Below are positions 1 through 5,828 of a DNA stretch of 6,766 bases, in pieces. The stretch comes from Zymomonas sp. GTDB lineage: Bacteria > Pseudomonadota > Alphaproteobacteria > Sphingomonadales > Sphingomonadaceae. The number at the start of each line of letters is the position of its first letter. The first letter of the stretch is position 1. The DNA is taken from NCBI GenBank assembly GCA_027489105.1, contig JAIYAJ010000560.1:1-6766 (forward strand). The letters run 5' to 3'. Position numbers and translations under genes: made by a program. Under the pieces are notes generated by a model. That model ran no database searches and was not told the origin of the DNA. It was given only the letters and a program-made list of their open reading frames with translations.

Positions 1-1092
1 GCGATACGGCTTGTTGCTGCCGTCCGATACCAGATAGACGCCGAACTCGCCCTTCGGGCTCTCGGTCGCGACGTAAACGTCGCCCTCGGGCACGTGGAAG
101 CCTTCGGTGTAGAGCTTGAAATGGTGGATCAGCGCTTCCATCGAGCGCTTCATCTCGCCGCGCTTGGGCGGCACGATCTTGCGGTCGAGGCTGGCGATCG
201 GCCCTTCGGGCATTTCGCGCAGGCACTGCTTGATGATGCGCGCCGACTGGCGGACTTCCTCGATGCGGACCATGATCCGGTCATAGCAGTCGCCCTTGGT
301 GCCGACGGGAACCTCGAAGTCCATGCGATCATAGACGTCGTAGGGCTGCGCCTTGCGGATGTCCCAGGGAATGCCGGCGGCGCGGATCATCGGGCCGGAG
401 AAGCCCCAGGCGATCGCGTCTTCCTTGCTGACCACGCCGATGTCGACGTTGCGCTGCTTGAAGATGCGATTGTCGGCGAACAGCGACACCGCGTCCTCGA
501 ACAGGCGCGGCATGCGGTCGTCGAGCCAGTCGCCGATGTCGGTCAGCAGCTTCAGCGGCACGTCCTGATGCACGCCGCCCGGACGGAACCAGGCCGAGTG
601 CATGCGGGCGCCCGAGGCCCGCTCGAAGAAATTGAGGCAATCCTCGCGGATTTCGAACAGCCACAGGTTCGGCGTCATCGCGCCGACGTCCATGACGTGC
701 GCGCCGATGTTGAGCATGTGGTTGCAGATGCGGGTCAGCTCGGCGAACAGCACGCGCAGATATTGCGCGCGGATCGGCACTTCGAGCTGGAGCAGCTTCT
801 CGATCGCCAGCACATAGCTGTGCTCCATCCCGAGCGGCGAACAATAGTCGAGCCGGTCGAAATAGGGCAGCGCCTGCAGATAGGTCTTATACTCGATCAG
901 CTTCTCGGTGCCGCGATGGAGCAGGCCGACATGCGGGTCGACACGCTCGACGATCTCGCCGTCGAGTTCCATCACCATGCGCAGCACGCCGTGCGCGGCC
1001 GGATGCTGCGGACCGAAGTTGATCGTGTAGTTCTGGATCTCCGTCTCGCCCTTCTGGACCTCGGGAGTCAGCGTGTCATAGGTCGAAGCCAT
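1..1092 (-). CDS. nuoD: NADH-quinone oxidoreductase subunit D (partial, C-terminus missing)
   Basis: This is the 49-kDa subunit of respiratory complex I. It sits in the peripheral arm at the membrane junction and, with NuoB, forms the quinone-reduction site. I translated 364 codons from the ATG at 1092 to the left edge with no stop. Homologues are about 400 residues long, so roughly the last 40 residues lie outside the window. The conserved N-terminal motif [13 protein letters not shown] spans residues 26-38. His34 and the Tyr83 of FDRLDYC match the family's quinone-headgroup ligands (His38 and Tyr87 in the Thermus subunit, from established knowledge). The start codon overlaps the nuoC stop by one base (TAATG), so translation is probably coupled. 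NuoC and NuoD are separate proteins here, unlike the NuoCD fusion of enterobacteria. The frame is intact and nothing looks broken. The identification is near certain. Confidence 0.97.
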   Translation of the reverse strand, partial: MASTYDTLTPEVQKGETEIQNYTINFGPQHPAAHGVLRMVMELDGEIVERVDPHVGLLHRGTEKLIEYKTYLQALPYFDRLDYCSPLGMEHSYVLAIEKLLQLEVPIRAQYLRVLFAELTRICNHMLNIGAHVMDVGAMTPNLWLFEIREDCLNFFERASGARMHSAWFRPGGVHQDVPLKLLTDIGDWLDDRMPRLFEDAVSLFADNRIFKQRNVDIGVVSKEDAIAWGFSGPMIRAAGIPWDIRKAQPYDVYDRMDFEVPVGTKGDCYDRIMVRIEEVRQSARIIKQCLREMPEGPIASLDRKIVPPKRGEMKRSMEALIHHFKLYTEGFHVPEGDVYVATESPKGEFGVYLVSDGSNKPYR

Positions 1093-1871
1093 TACTTCTT
1101 CGCTCCGTCGCCGAGCGGATCGGCCTTGCCTTCGCCGGTCTGCCCCACATGGTCGGTCGTCTTCGGCGTGGGCGGCGGTGCCTTGCCCTCGACCGGCTTG
1201 GGCGCGGTGCCCGTCGGTGCCGGTGCGGGCGTCGGAGCGCCCGGTTGCGTCGCGGAGACCTTCTCGTCGCCGGGCAGGATATAGTCGGCGCCTTCCCACG
1301 GGCTCATGAAGTCGAAGCTGCGGAAGTCCTGCGCCAGCTTGACCGGCTCATAGACGACGCGCTTGTGCTGCTCCGAATAGCGCAGCTCGACATAGCCCGT
1401 CAGCGGGAAGTCCTTGCGCTGCGGATGGCCCCGGAAGCCGTAATCGGTCAGGATGCGGCGCAGGTCGGGATTGCCCTCGAACAGCACGCCGTACATGTCG
1501 AACACCTCGCGCTCGAGCCAGCCGGCCACCGGCCACAGCCCGGTCACCGACGGCACCGGAGTGACCTCGTCGGCAGCGACATGGACCCGGATGCGATGGT
1601 TCCGCGTCAGGCTGAGCATGCAATAGACGACCTCGAACCGCTCGGCGCGGTCGGGATAGTCGACGCCGGCAATCTCCATCAGCTGCTGATATTCCAGCTG
1701 ATCGCGCAGGATCGTCATCGTCTCGACCAGGCTGTCGCGGGCGACGTGCAGCGCATATTCGCCGACGCACTGGCGCAGCTCGATCAGGTGCGCGCCGAGG
1801 GCGGCGGTCACCGCCTCGGCAAACCCGTCCTTGGCCGCGAAACGCGGGAAGGTCAGCGACGTGTCACTCAT
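1092..1871 (-). CDS. nuoC: NADH-quinone oxidoreductase subunit C, with Pro/Ala-rich C-terminal tail
   Basis: This is the 30-kDa subunit of complex I, a peripheral-arm protein packed against NuoD and NuoB. The protein has 259 residues. The family signature begins [20 protein letters not shown] at residues 120-139 and continues to HPQRKDFPL (149-157). The family core ends at FDFMSPWE (186-193). After it comes an extension of about 65 residues whose part from about residue 205 is rich in Pro, Ala, Thr, Gly and Lys, predicted disordered, ending GDGAKK. Most NuoC proteins of this type end soon after the SPWE motif, so the tail is the unusual part. The ATG at 1871 overlaps the nuoB stop by four bases (ATGA) and the stop overlaps the nuoD start by one base, so all three are probably translationally coupled. 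No frameshift is visible: the tail is in frame and runs exactly to the nuoD start. Confidence 0.97.
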   Translation of the reverse strand: MSDTSLTFPRFAAKDGFAEAVTAALGAHLIELRQCVGEYALHVARDSLVETMTILRDQLEYQQLMEIAGVDYPDRAERFEVVYCMLSLTRNHRIRVHVAADEVTPVPSVTGLWPVAGWLEREVFDMYGVLFEGNPDLRRILTDYGFRGHPQRKDFPLTGYVELRYSEQHKRVVYEPVKLAQDFRSFDFMSPWEGADYILPGDEKVSATQPGAPTPAPAPTGTAPKPVEGKAPPPTPKTTDHVGQTGEGKADPLGDGAKK

Positions 1872-2434
1872 CTCTCGAGCGTCCCCACGCGGCGAATCTT
1901 ACGCTGCAATTGCATGATGCCATAGAGCAGCGCTTCGGCGGTCGGCGGGCAGCCGGGCACATAGATGTCGACCGGCACGATCCGGTCACAGCCACGCACG
2001 ACCGAATAGCTATAGTGATAATAGCCGCCGCCATTGGCGCAGGAGCCCATCGAGATCACATATTTGGGCTCGGACATCTGGTCATAGACGCGACGCAGTG
2101 CCGGGGCCATCTTGTTGCACAGCGTACCGGCGACGATCATCACGTCCGACTGGCGCGGAGAGACACGCGGCGCGGCGCCGAAGCGCTCGAGGTCGTAGCG
2201 CGGCATGTTGACGTGGATCATTTCGACCGCGCAGCAGGCAAGACCGAAGGTCATCCACCACAGCGAGCCGGTCCGCGCCCACTGGAACAGCTCCTCGGCG
2301 GAGGTGACCAGAAAGCCCTTGTCGTTGACCTCGGCCTGCAGCGACTTGAAGAAGTCGGCATCGGGCTGGACGAGGTCGCCGCCGAAGCCTTCCAGCTTGT
2401 GCGGGTTGCGCGCCGGATCGAGCGTCACTCCCAT
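1868..2434 (-). CDS. nuoB: NADH-quinone oxidoreductase subunit B (N2 iron-sulfur cluster)
   Basis: This is the complex I peripheral-arm subunit that carries cluster N2, the last 4Fe-4S cluster before quinone. The protein has 188 residues. The N2 ligands are visible as the tandem Cys67-Cys68 in GLACCAVEM, Cys132 in MGSCANGGG and Cys162 in [11 protein letters not shown]; this is the full family pattern. I chose the ATG at 2434 because it gives a family-typical N-terminus (MGVTLDP) and has an AGGAGG-type ribosome site about ten bases upstream, inside the end of nuoA. The same frame stays open to 2653, but that extension only reads nuoA codons out of frame. The gene overlaps the end of nuoA by ten bases and the start of nuoC by four. 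Confidence 0.97.
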   Translation of the reverse strand: MGVTLDPARNPHKLEGFGGDLVQPDADFFKSLQAEVNDKGFLVTSAEELFQWARTGSLWWMTFGLACCAVEMIHVNMPRYDLERFGAAPRVSPRQSDVMIVAGTLCNKMAPALRRVYDQMSEPKYVISMGSCANGGGYYHYSYSVVRGCDRIVPVDIYVPGCPPTAEALLYGIMQLQRKIRRVGTLER

Positions 2435-2802
2435 TCCAGGGCTCCCTCCTTCCACGCGTAGATGTAACCGATCGTCAGTTCGACCAGGAAGATCATCATC
2501 GAGGCCCAGCCGGCAAAGCCGATGCCGCCCAGCGAAACCGCCCATGGATAGAGGAAGGCCGCTTCGAGATCGAAGATGATGAACAGGATCGCGATCAGGT
2601 AGAAGCGCACGTCGAACTGCGCACGGCTGTCCTCGAAGGCCGGGAAGCCGCATTCATATTCGGTGAGCTTCTCCGGGGTCGGCTTGTGCGAGCCGGTCGC
2701 ACGCGACACGAGCATCGGCAGGAACACGAACGCGCTCGACAAAGCGAGAGCGACCCCCAGGAAGATCAGGATCGGTAGATATCCAGCGGCGACTGACGCC
2801 AT
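2425..2802 (-). CDS. nuoA: NADH-quinone oxidoreductase subunit A
   Basis: This is a small membrane subunit of complex I located near the quinone cavity. The protein has 125 residues and three predicted membrane helices, at about residues 9-31, 66-88 and 96-115. The long loop after helix 1 carries the family motif YECGFPAF (49-56) with Cys51. Helix 2 carries [19 protein letters not shown], whose Asp78 and Glu80 match the conserved acidic pair of the E. coli subunit. The ATG at 2802 is preceded by GGAG at seven bases spacing (2810-2813). It is the first gene of the nuo cluster, as in most bacteria. The 194-base gap upstream separates it from a gene on the same strand and probably holds the operon promoter. 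Confidence 0.97.
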   Translation of the reverse strand: MASVAAGYLPILIFLGVALALSSAFVFLPMLVSRATGSHKPTPEKLTEYECGFPAFEDSRAQFDVRFYLIAILFIIFDLEAAFLYPWAVSLGGIGFAGWASMMIFLVELTIGYIYAWKEGALEWE

Positions 2803-2996
2803 GAACAGGCTCCGAGCAGAGGGCCGGGAATCCGGCCTTTGGCGCGACCTTTAGGCGCGCCGCATGTGCGAAGCAAGGTGTCGGGGAGTGAGAATGACTC
2901 GCAAAAAGGTCAGTGATTCCCGCAGATTTCCGGGAAGCTGGTCCTTGGTGCAGGCGCGCACCCGCACCGCCGCCCACGAGCGGCGGCGCGACGCCC
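2803..2996 (-). promoter_or_regulatory. Gap upstream of nuoA: hairpins and probable nuo operon promoter region
   Basis: This non-coding gap lies between the phosphatase stop and the nuoA start. From the phosphatase end it holds a 7-bp GC stem (2967-2973 with 2980-2986), a 6-bp stem TTCCCG/CGGGAA (2917-2922 with 2931-2936) followed on the minus strand by a five-T run, and a 6-bp stem GGCCGG/CCGGCC (2822-2827 with 2832-2837) that would lie in the nuoA leader. I found no convincing -35/-10 pair; a weak TTGCTT-17-TAAAGG arrangement on the minus strand is possible. Promoter function is inferred from position at the head of the operon. Confidence 0.4.
2908..2986 (-). terminator. Candidate terminator after the phosphatase gene
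   Basis: Read on the minus strand, the phosphatase stop is followed by a 7-bp GC-rich hairpin, then by a TTCCCG/CGGGAA hairpin with an 8-base loop, and then after about nine bases by TTTTT. The T run is too far from the second stem for a textbook intrinsic terminator, so this may be weak or Rho-assisted, or the transcript may continue into nuo. Confidence 0.3.
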
Positions 2997-3821
2997 TCAA
3001 AGCCCCTTGACGCCCTGCGCGACGAGCTTGTGCAGGCGCGTGGCCAGCCCGTCATTGGTGGCGAGATATTCGTTGCGCTCGTGCATCCGGTCGCCGCCGC
3101 GGAAATCGCTGACGAAGCCGCCCGCCTCGCGCACCAGCAGGATGCCGGCCGCCACGTCCCAGATCTTCAGCTCGGATTCCCAGAAGGCGTCGAAGCGGCC
3201 CGCCGCAACCCAGGCAAGGTCGAGCGAGGCGGCGCCGAAGCGACGGATTCCGGCGATCTCGGGCCCGACCTGGGCAAAGATGGCGCTCCACTTGCGGATA
3301 TCGCCATGGCCGAGGAAGGGGATGCCGGTCGCGACCAGCGCATCGGCGAGTTCGCGGCGGGCGGACACGCGCAGGCGACGGTCCTGCAACCAGGCGCCCC
3401 GCCCCTTTTCCGCCCAGAAGCTCTCGTCGGTCAGCGGCTGATAGATCAGGCCATGGCTGACGTCGCCGCGCGCCTGGCCCGGCCGGGCCGGCTCCTCGAC
3501 CGCGATCGAGATGGCGAAGTGCGGGATGCCGTGGAGGAAGTTGGTCGTGCCGTCGAGCGGGTCGATGATCCAGCGCGGCTTGTTGGGATCGCCCTCGATC
3601 TCGCCGCCCTCCTCAAGCACGAAGCCCCAGTCGGGACGGGCGCGCTTGAGCTCCTCGACCAGTGTCTGTTCGGCGCGCTGGTCGGCCATCGACACGAAGT
3701 CGGCCGGGCCCTTGCGGCTCACCTGCAGCTGCTGGACCTCGTTGAAGTCGCGGCGCAGGCGTGGCGCGGCCTTGCGCGCGGCGCGGTCCATGACGGTGAT
3801 GAGGCCGGAATGGCTGACCAA
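2997..3821 (-). CDS. Inositol monophosphatase family protein (SuhB-like)
   Basis: This is a Mg2+-dependent phosphatase of the inositol monophosphatase fold, a cytosolic enzyme. Bacterial members act on myo-inositol-1-phosphate and related sugar phosphates, and SuhB members also act in rRNA transcription. The exact substrate cannot be read from sequence. From the chosen start it has 274 residues. The metal and catalytic motifs are complete: Glu70-Glu71 in LEEGG, WIIDPLDGTTNFLHGIP (84-100) with Asp87 and Asp90, and the second signature WDVAAG (221-226) with Asp222. I chose the TTG at 3821 because GGAG lies seven bases upstream and the protein then begins MVSHSGLITVMDRAARK. A GTG at 3854 would add 11 poorly family-like residues and lacks a clear ribosome site; an ATG ten codons further in is a third option. 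It lies 122 bases downstream of efp on the same strand and may be co-transcribed with it. Confidence 0.93.
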   Translation of the reverse strand: MVSHSGLITVMDRAARKAAPRLRRDFNEVQQLQVSRKGPADFVSMADQRAEQTLVEELKRARPDWGFVLEEGGEIEGDPNKPRWIIDPLDGTTNFLHGIPHFAISIAVEEPARPGQARGDVSHGLIYQPLTDESFWAEKGRGAWLQDRRLRVSARRELADALVATGIPFLGHGDIRKWSAIFAQVGPEIAGIRRFGAASLDLAWVAAGRFDAFWESELKIWDVAAGILLVREAGGFVSDFRGGDRMHERNEYLATNDGLATRLHKLVAQGVKGL

Positions 3822-3832
3822 GATACTTCTCC
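3819..3832 (-). promoter_or_regulatory. Shine-Dalgarno sequence and TTG start of the phosphatase gene
   Basis: On the minus strand GGAGAAGTATC precedes TTG, so GGAG has seven bases spacing to the start codon. No comparable site precedes the upstream GTG at 3854 or the downstream ATG at 3791. This decides for an unusual TTG start. Confidence 0.6.
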
Positions 3833-3862
3833 GTTCGTGCCGGCCGGGCGGCACTGACTACG

Positions 3863-3927
3863 CGATACAGGGGCCCGCCGACATTCGGGTAAGGGCCGAT
3901 ACAGGCGGGCCGGCCCGGAGACCGGCC
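3863..3927. repeat. Direct and inverted repeats between efp and the phosphatase gene
   Basis: The nine bases CGATACAGG occur twice (3863-3871 and 3897-3905). GGCCCGCC (3872-3879) and GGCGGGCC (3904-3911) form an 8-bp inverted repeat with a 24-base loop. A second stem, GGCCGG (3908-3913) with CCGGCC (3922-3927), overlaps it and lies 17 bases past the efp stop on the minus strand. The two stems exclude each other because they share 3908-3911. There is no T tract, so a classical terminator is not supported. Processing, Rho-dependent ending or chance GC structure are all possible. Confidence 0.4.
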
Positions 3928-3943
3928 GCGCGATCAGGCAGGA

Positions 3944-4507
3944 TCAGTCCGCGCGGCGGACATATTCCTGGCTGTAGACGTCGACGACGATACGGGTGCC
4001 GCTGGCGATGTGCGGCGGCACCATCACGCGGACGCCATTTTCGAGCAACGCGGGCTTGTAGCTGGACGAGGCGGTCTGCCCCTTCACCACGGCATCGGCC
4101 TCGACGATCAGTGCCTCGACGGTGTCGGGCAGCTGCACCGAGATCGGGCGCTCGTCGTAGAGCTCCATGACGACGTCCATGCCGTCGTTGAGGAAGGCGG
4201 CGGCATCGCCGAGCAGATCGCGCGGCAGCGTGATCTGCTCGTAGCTGTCCTTGTCCATGAAGGTCAGGTCCTCGCCCTCGGCGAACAGGAACTGGAAATC
4301 CTTGGTGTCGAGGCGAACGCGCTCGACCGTTTCGGCGGAGCGGAAGCGGACGTTGTTCTTGCGCCCGTCGATCAGATTCTTCATCTCGACCTGCATATAG
4401 GCGCCGCCCTTGCCGGGCTGCGTATGCTGGATCTTGACGGCGCGCCAGATGCCGCCTTCATATTCGATGATGTTGCCGGGACGGATGTCCACGCCGCTGA
4501 TCTTCAT
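3944..4507 (-). CDS. efp: Translation elongation factor P
   Basis: EF-P binds stalled ribosomes between the P and E sites and restores peptide-bond formation at consecutive prolines. The protein has 187 residues, the usual length. The N-terminal KOW-like domain (about 1-62) carries the loop [12 protein letters not shown] with Lys33 at its tip, the position modified in many bacteria (Lys34 of E. coli). Two OB-type domains follow (about 66-125 and 130-185), and the C-terminal family signature runs from Lys151 ([11 protein letters not shown]) to about 176. Because the tip residue is Lys, EarP-type arginine rhamnosylation is excluded. No modification enzyme is encoded in the window. The ATG at 4507 has AGGTG just upstream (4512-4516). 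The gene is divergent from the HIG1-like gene and upstream of the phosphatase gene on the same strand. Confidence 0.97.
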   Translation of the reverse strand: MKISGVDIRPGNIIEYEGGIWRAVKIQHTQPGKGGAYMQVEMKNLIDGRKNNVRFRSAETVERVRLDTKDFQFLFAEGEDLTFMDKDSYEQITLPRDLLGDAAAFLNDGMDVVMELYDERPISVQLPDTVEALIVEADAVVKGQTASSSYKPALLENGVRVMVPPHIASGTRIVVDVYSQEYVRRAD

Positions 4508-4537
4508 GGTTCACCTGAGACTGAGGATTTGAAAGAG

Positions 4538-4564
4538 CCGGCGCGGCCATAGCCGCAGCGCCGG
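4538..4564. repeat. Interrupted palindrome upstream of efp
   Basis: CCGGCGC (4538-4544) pairs perfectly with GCGCCGG (4558-4564). Inside it, GGC (4545-4547) pairs with GCC (4552-4554) around CATA, leaving a GCA bulge. It lies 31-57 bases upstream of the efp start and overlaps the candidate -10 region. It could be an operator, a leader structure or chance in GC-rich DNA. No gene on either strand ends nearby, so a terminator role is unlikely. Confidence 0.4.
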
Positions 4565-4574
4565 AAAAGGGCAA
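4546..4574 (-). promoter_or_regulatory. Candidate sigma-70-type promoter of efp
   Basis: On the minus strand TTGCCC (4574-4569) and TATGGC (4551-4546) are separated by 17 bases, placing transcription start about 30 bases before the efp ATG. The match to consensus is only four of six and three of six, so this rests mostly on geometry and position. Confidence 0.3.
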
Positions 4575-4707
4575 GGCGAGTCCATGATCCGGGGCTTCCC
4601 GGCAGCGGTCGTCAGGCTTCGAGGGGCCGGGACGAAGTGAACGAAAGGGAAGATGCCGGACGGCGCGGTACATTGCGGTTCACCTGCCCTGCCGATCGCG
4701 CTACATC

Positions 4708-4938
4708 ATGCGGATGAATACAGTCTTCTTCATCCTCATCCTGCTCGCGGTGATCGCCACGGTCGTCGCACTGGTGCGGGGAATCATCGCCTTCCTCAAG
4801 ACGACGGAGGAAGACCTCAAGGCAGGAACGGTCAGCCGATCGGGCCTGCAGCAGAACAAGATGATGCGGATGCGCATCGCCTTTCAGGCGATTGCGGTGA
4901 TCCTGGTCATCCTGCTGCTGATGATGAGCCGGTCCTGA
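4708..4938 (+). CDS. HIG1-like twin transmembrane protein
   Basis: This is a 76-residue membrane protein with two hydrophobic helices (about 5-30 and 58-73) joined by a charged loop. Just before helix 2 it carries NKMMRMRIAFQ; Arg54, Arg56 and Gln60 match the RxRx3Q part of the HIG1 (hypoxia-induced gene 1) motif. The upstream Gln/Ile of the full eukaryotic motif is replaced by Asn50. HIG1 proteins in mitochondria (Rcf1 type) associate with cytochrome oxidase and respiratory supercomplexes. The bacterial role is less clear and is inferred here. The ATG at 4708 and the one at 4714 are both possible; neither has a strong ribosome site. The stop lies 13 bases before the adenosyltransferase ATG, so the two genes probably form one operon, divergent from efp. 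Confidence 0.8.
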   Translation: MRMNTVFFILILLAVIATVVALVRGIIAFLKTTEEDLKAGTVSRSGLQQNKMMRMRIAFQAIAVILVILLLMMSRS

Positions 4939-4951
4939 GCCGCCCACTGCC

Positions 4952-5521
4952 ATGGTCAGGCTGAACAGAATCTACACCCGCACGGGTGATGCGGGCGAAA
5001 CGGGCCTCGTCGACGGATCGCGCCTGCCCAAATGCGCGCCGCGCATGGCGGCGATCGGCGACGTCGACGAGCTGAACTCGGCGATCGGCGTCGCCCTGAC
5101 CCACGATATGCCGGAGGCGGCCGGCGCGAAGCTGTCGCGGATCCAGAACGAGCTGTTCGACCTCGGCGCCGATTTCGCCACCCCGGGCCCCGACTTCGCA
5201 CCATCCGAGATGGTGCTCCGCATCGTCGAATCGCAGGTCGAGCGGCTCGAGGCCGAGATCGACGAGATGAACGAGGCGCTGGAGCCGCTGCGCAGCTTCA
5301 TCCTGCCCGGCGGCCATCCGGCGGCGGCCGCGATCCATCTGGCGCGGGCGATCTGCCGGCGGGCCGAGCGGTCCGCCGTCGCGGCGGATCGCGACGCGGG
5401 GCTCAACCCGGTCGGCATGGCCTATGTGAACCGCCTGTCCGATCATCTGTTCGTGCTGGCCCGCTGGATCAATCTGGCGGGATCGGGCGACATATTGTGG
5501 AAGCCGGGGGCGACCCGCTGA
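4952..5521 (+). CDS. Cob(I)alamin adenosyltransferase, PduO type
   Basis: This cytosolic enzyme transfers the adenosyl group of ATP to cob(I)alamin or cob(I)yrinic acid a,c-diamide, making adenosylcobalamin for enzymes such as methylmalonyl-CoA mutase or class II ribonucleotide reductase. The protein has 189 residues, the typical length for the trimeric PduO family. The N-terminal ATP-binding motif YTRTGDAGETGL spans 8-19. GDVDELNSAIG follows at 36-46, SFILPGG at 115-121, the arginine-rich helix RAICRRAER at 132-140 and YVNRLSDHLFVLAR at 158-171. These are the conserved active-site blocks, and the enzyme looks intact. The ATG at 4952 gives the standard family start MVRLNRIYTRTGD. No strong ribosome site is visible, which fits coupling to the gene ending 13 bases upstream. 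It is not a CobA/CobO-type (P-loop Rossmann) enzyme despite sharing the reaction. Confidence 0.95.
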   Translation: MVRLNRIYTRTGDAGETGLVDGSRLPKCAPRMAAIGDVDELNSAIGVALTHDMPEAAGAKLSRIQNELFDLGADFATPGPDFAPSEMVLRIVESQVERLEAEIDEMNEALEPLRSFILPGGHPAAAAIHLARAICRRAERSAVAADRDAGLNPVGMAYVNRLSDHLFVLARWINLAGSGDILWKPGATR

Positions 5522-5539
5522 ACGGGACCGCACGCCCGG

Positions 5540-5559
5540 CGGCGCGGACGACCGCGCCG
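5540..5559. terminator. Stem-loop between convergent genes
   Basis: CGGCGCGG (5540-5547) and CCGCGCCG (5552-5559) form a perfect 8-bp stem with the loop ACGA. It lies 18 bases after the adenosyltransferase stop and just past the stop of the opposing small gene, where a bidirectional terminator would sit. Neither strand has a T tract, so it is at best a hairpin-only or Rho-assisted terminator. Confidence 0.45.
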
Positions 5560-5560
5560 G

Positions 5561-5695
5561 TCAGACGTGCGAAACCGCCTCCATCGCGCCGGGATCGCCG
5601 ATCATCCGGTCGAGCAGGATGAATCCCACCGACATGAAGACCAGAGCGATCAGGAGCGACTGCACAAGCTCCCGGCGACTGATCAGACCAAGCAT
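5561..5695 (-). CDS. Small single-pass membrane protein, 44 residues, unknown function
   Basis: This short gene starts at the ATG at 5695 and ends with TGA at 5563-5561. The Shine-Dalgarno sequence GGAGGA (5708-5703) is among the strongest in the window, at seven bases spacing. The product begins MLGLISRRELVQ and has one hydrophobic segment at about residues 13-28 (LLIALVFMSVGFILL), followed by a short polar tail, IGDPGAMEAVSHV. The Arg7-Arg8 pair before the helix suggests an N-in orientation. It has no domain I recognise, and I assign no function. It lies in the gap between the adenosyltransferase and uvrA, convergent with the former and divergent from the latter. Support comes from the ribosome site, the coherent membrane-protein composition and placement between hairpin and promoter-like sequence. 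It is too short for statistical certainty. Confidence 0.62.
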   Translation of the reverse strand: MLGLISRRELVQSLLIALVFMSVGFILLDRMIGDPGAMEAVSHV

Positions 5696-5702
5696 CGCAA
5701 CG

Positions 5703-5708
5703 TCCTCC
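5703..5708 (-). promoter_or_regulatory. Strong Shine-Dalgarno sequence of the 44-residue gene
   Basis: TCCTCC on the plus strand is GGAGGA on the minus strand, seven bases before the ATG at 5695. It is the main sequence evidence that this short frame is translated. Confidence 0.6.
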
Positions 5709-5746
5709 ACCAACGGAAAGCCGTGCCCCTTCTAGGCGATAGAGGG

Positions 5747-5763
5747 TTGAGAAACGCTTAACC
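5747..5763. promoter_or_regulatory. CtrA-type site between the small gene and uvrA
   Basis: TTGA-N7-TTAACC matches the CtrA consensus TTAA-N7-TTAA of alphaproteobacteria at seven of eight fixed bases and keeps the exact 7-base spacing. It is 52 bases upstream of the small gene's ATG and 66 bases upstream of uvrA, so either could be the target. It is assigned by motif match only. Confidence 0.35.
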
Positions 5764-5804
5764 ACTGCCCACATCGGCGGCCGACGGACCGCCTTGCGCG
5801 CGGC

Positions 5805-5819
5805 GAACAAATCTGGAAC
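5805..5819. promoter_or_regulatory. LexA (SOS) operator of uvrA
   Basis: GAAC-N7-GAAC on the plus strand is GTTC-N7-GTTC on the minus strand, an exact match to the direct-repeat LexA box known from alphaproteobacteria. It ends nine bases before the uvrA ATG. uvrA is a classical SOS gene, which supports the call. LexA bound here would cover the uvrA start region. Confidence 0.65.
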
Positions 5820-5828
5820 ATTCCCCAC

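Larger units (their letters stand above)
4508..4707. other. Divergent intergenic region between efp and the HIG1-like gene
   Basis: This 200-base gap must hold the starts of two divergent transcripts. Besides the palindrome and candidate efp promoter, the decamer GGTTCACCTG occurs twice (4508-4517 and 4677-4686); its minus-strand form contains the efp ribosome site. I found no convincing promoter for the plus-strand gene pair. Confidence 0.4.

Noticed and set aside
94..1284. A 396-codon plus-strand open frame
   Set aside because: It lies antisense to nuoD and the end of nuoC. The product is rich in His, Asp, Ala, Val and Leu, as expected from the reverse strand of high-GC genes, and it has no recognisable domain.
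1868..2653. A nuoB start up to 73 codons further upstream
   Set aside because: The extension reads nuoA codons out of frame, is not NuoB-like, and the ATG at 2434 has a ribosome site and a typical N-terminus.
2821..2840. The GGCCGG-GAAT-CCGGCC hairpin followed by TTT as a plus-strand terminator
   Set aside because: No plus-strand gene lies upstream that would need it. On the minus strand it lies in the nuoA leader and lacks a T tract.
2913..3857. A 314-codon plus-strand open frame
   Set aside because: It is the antisense shadow of the phosphatase gene, whose minus-strand frame carries all the catalytic motifs.
4458..4673. A 71-codon minus-strand frame upstream of and overlapping efp
   Set aside because: The product has no coherent composition and it overlaps efp in another frame. 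I keep it only as a possible untested leader peptide in the findings, not as a gene.
4908..5533. A minus-strand open frame of about 208 codons
   Set aside because: It is antisense to the adenosyltransferase gene, which has complete active-site motifs on the plus strand.
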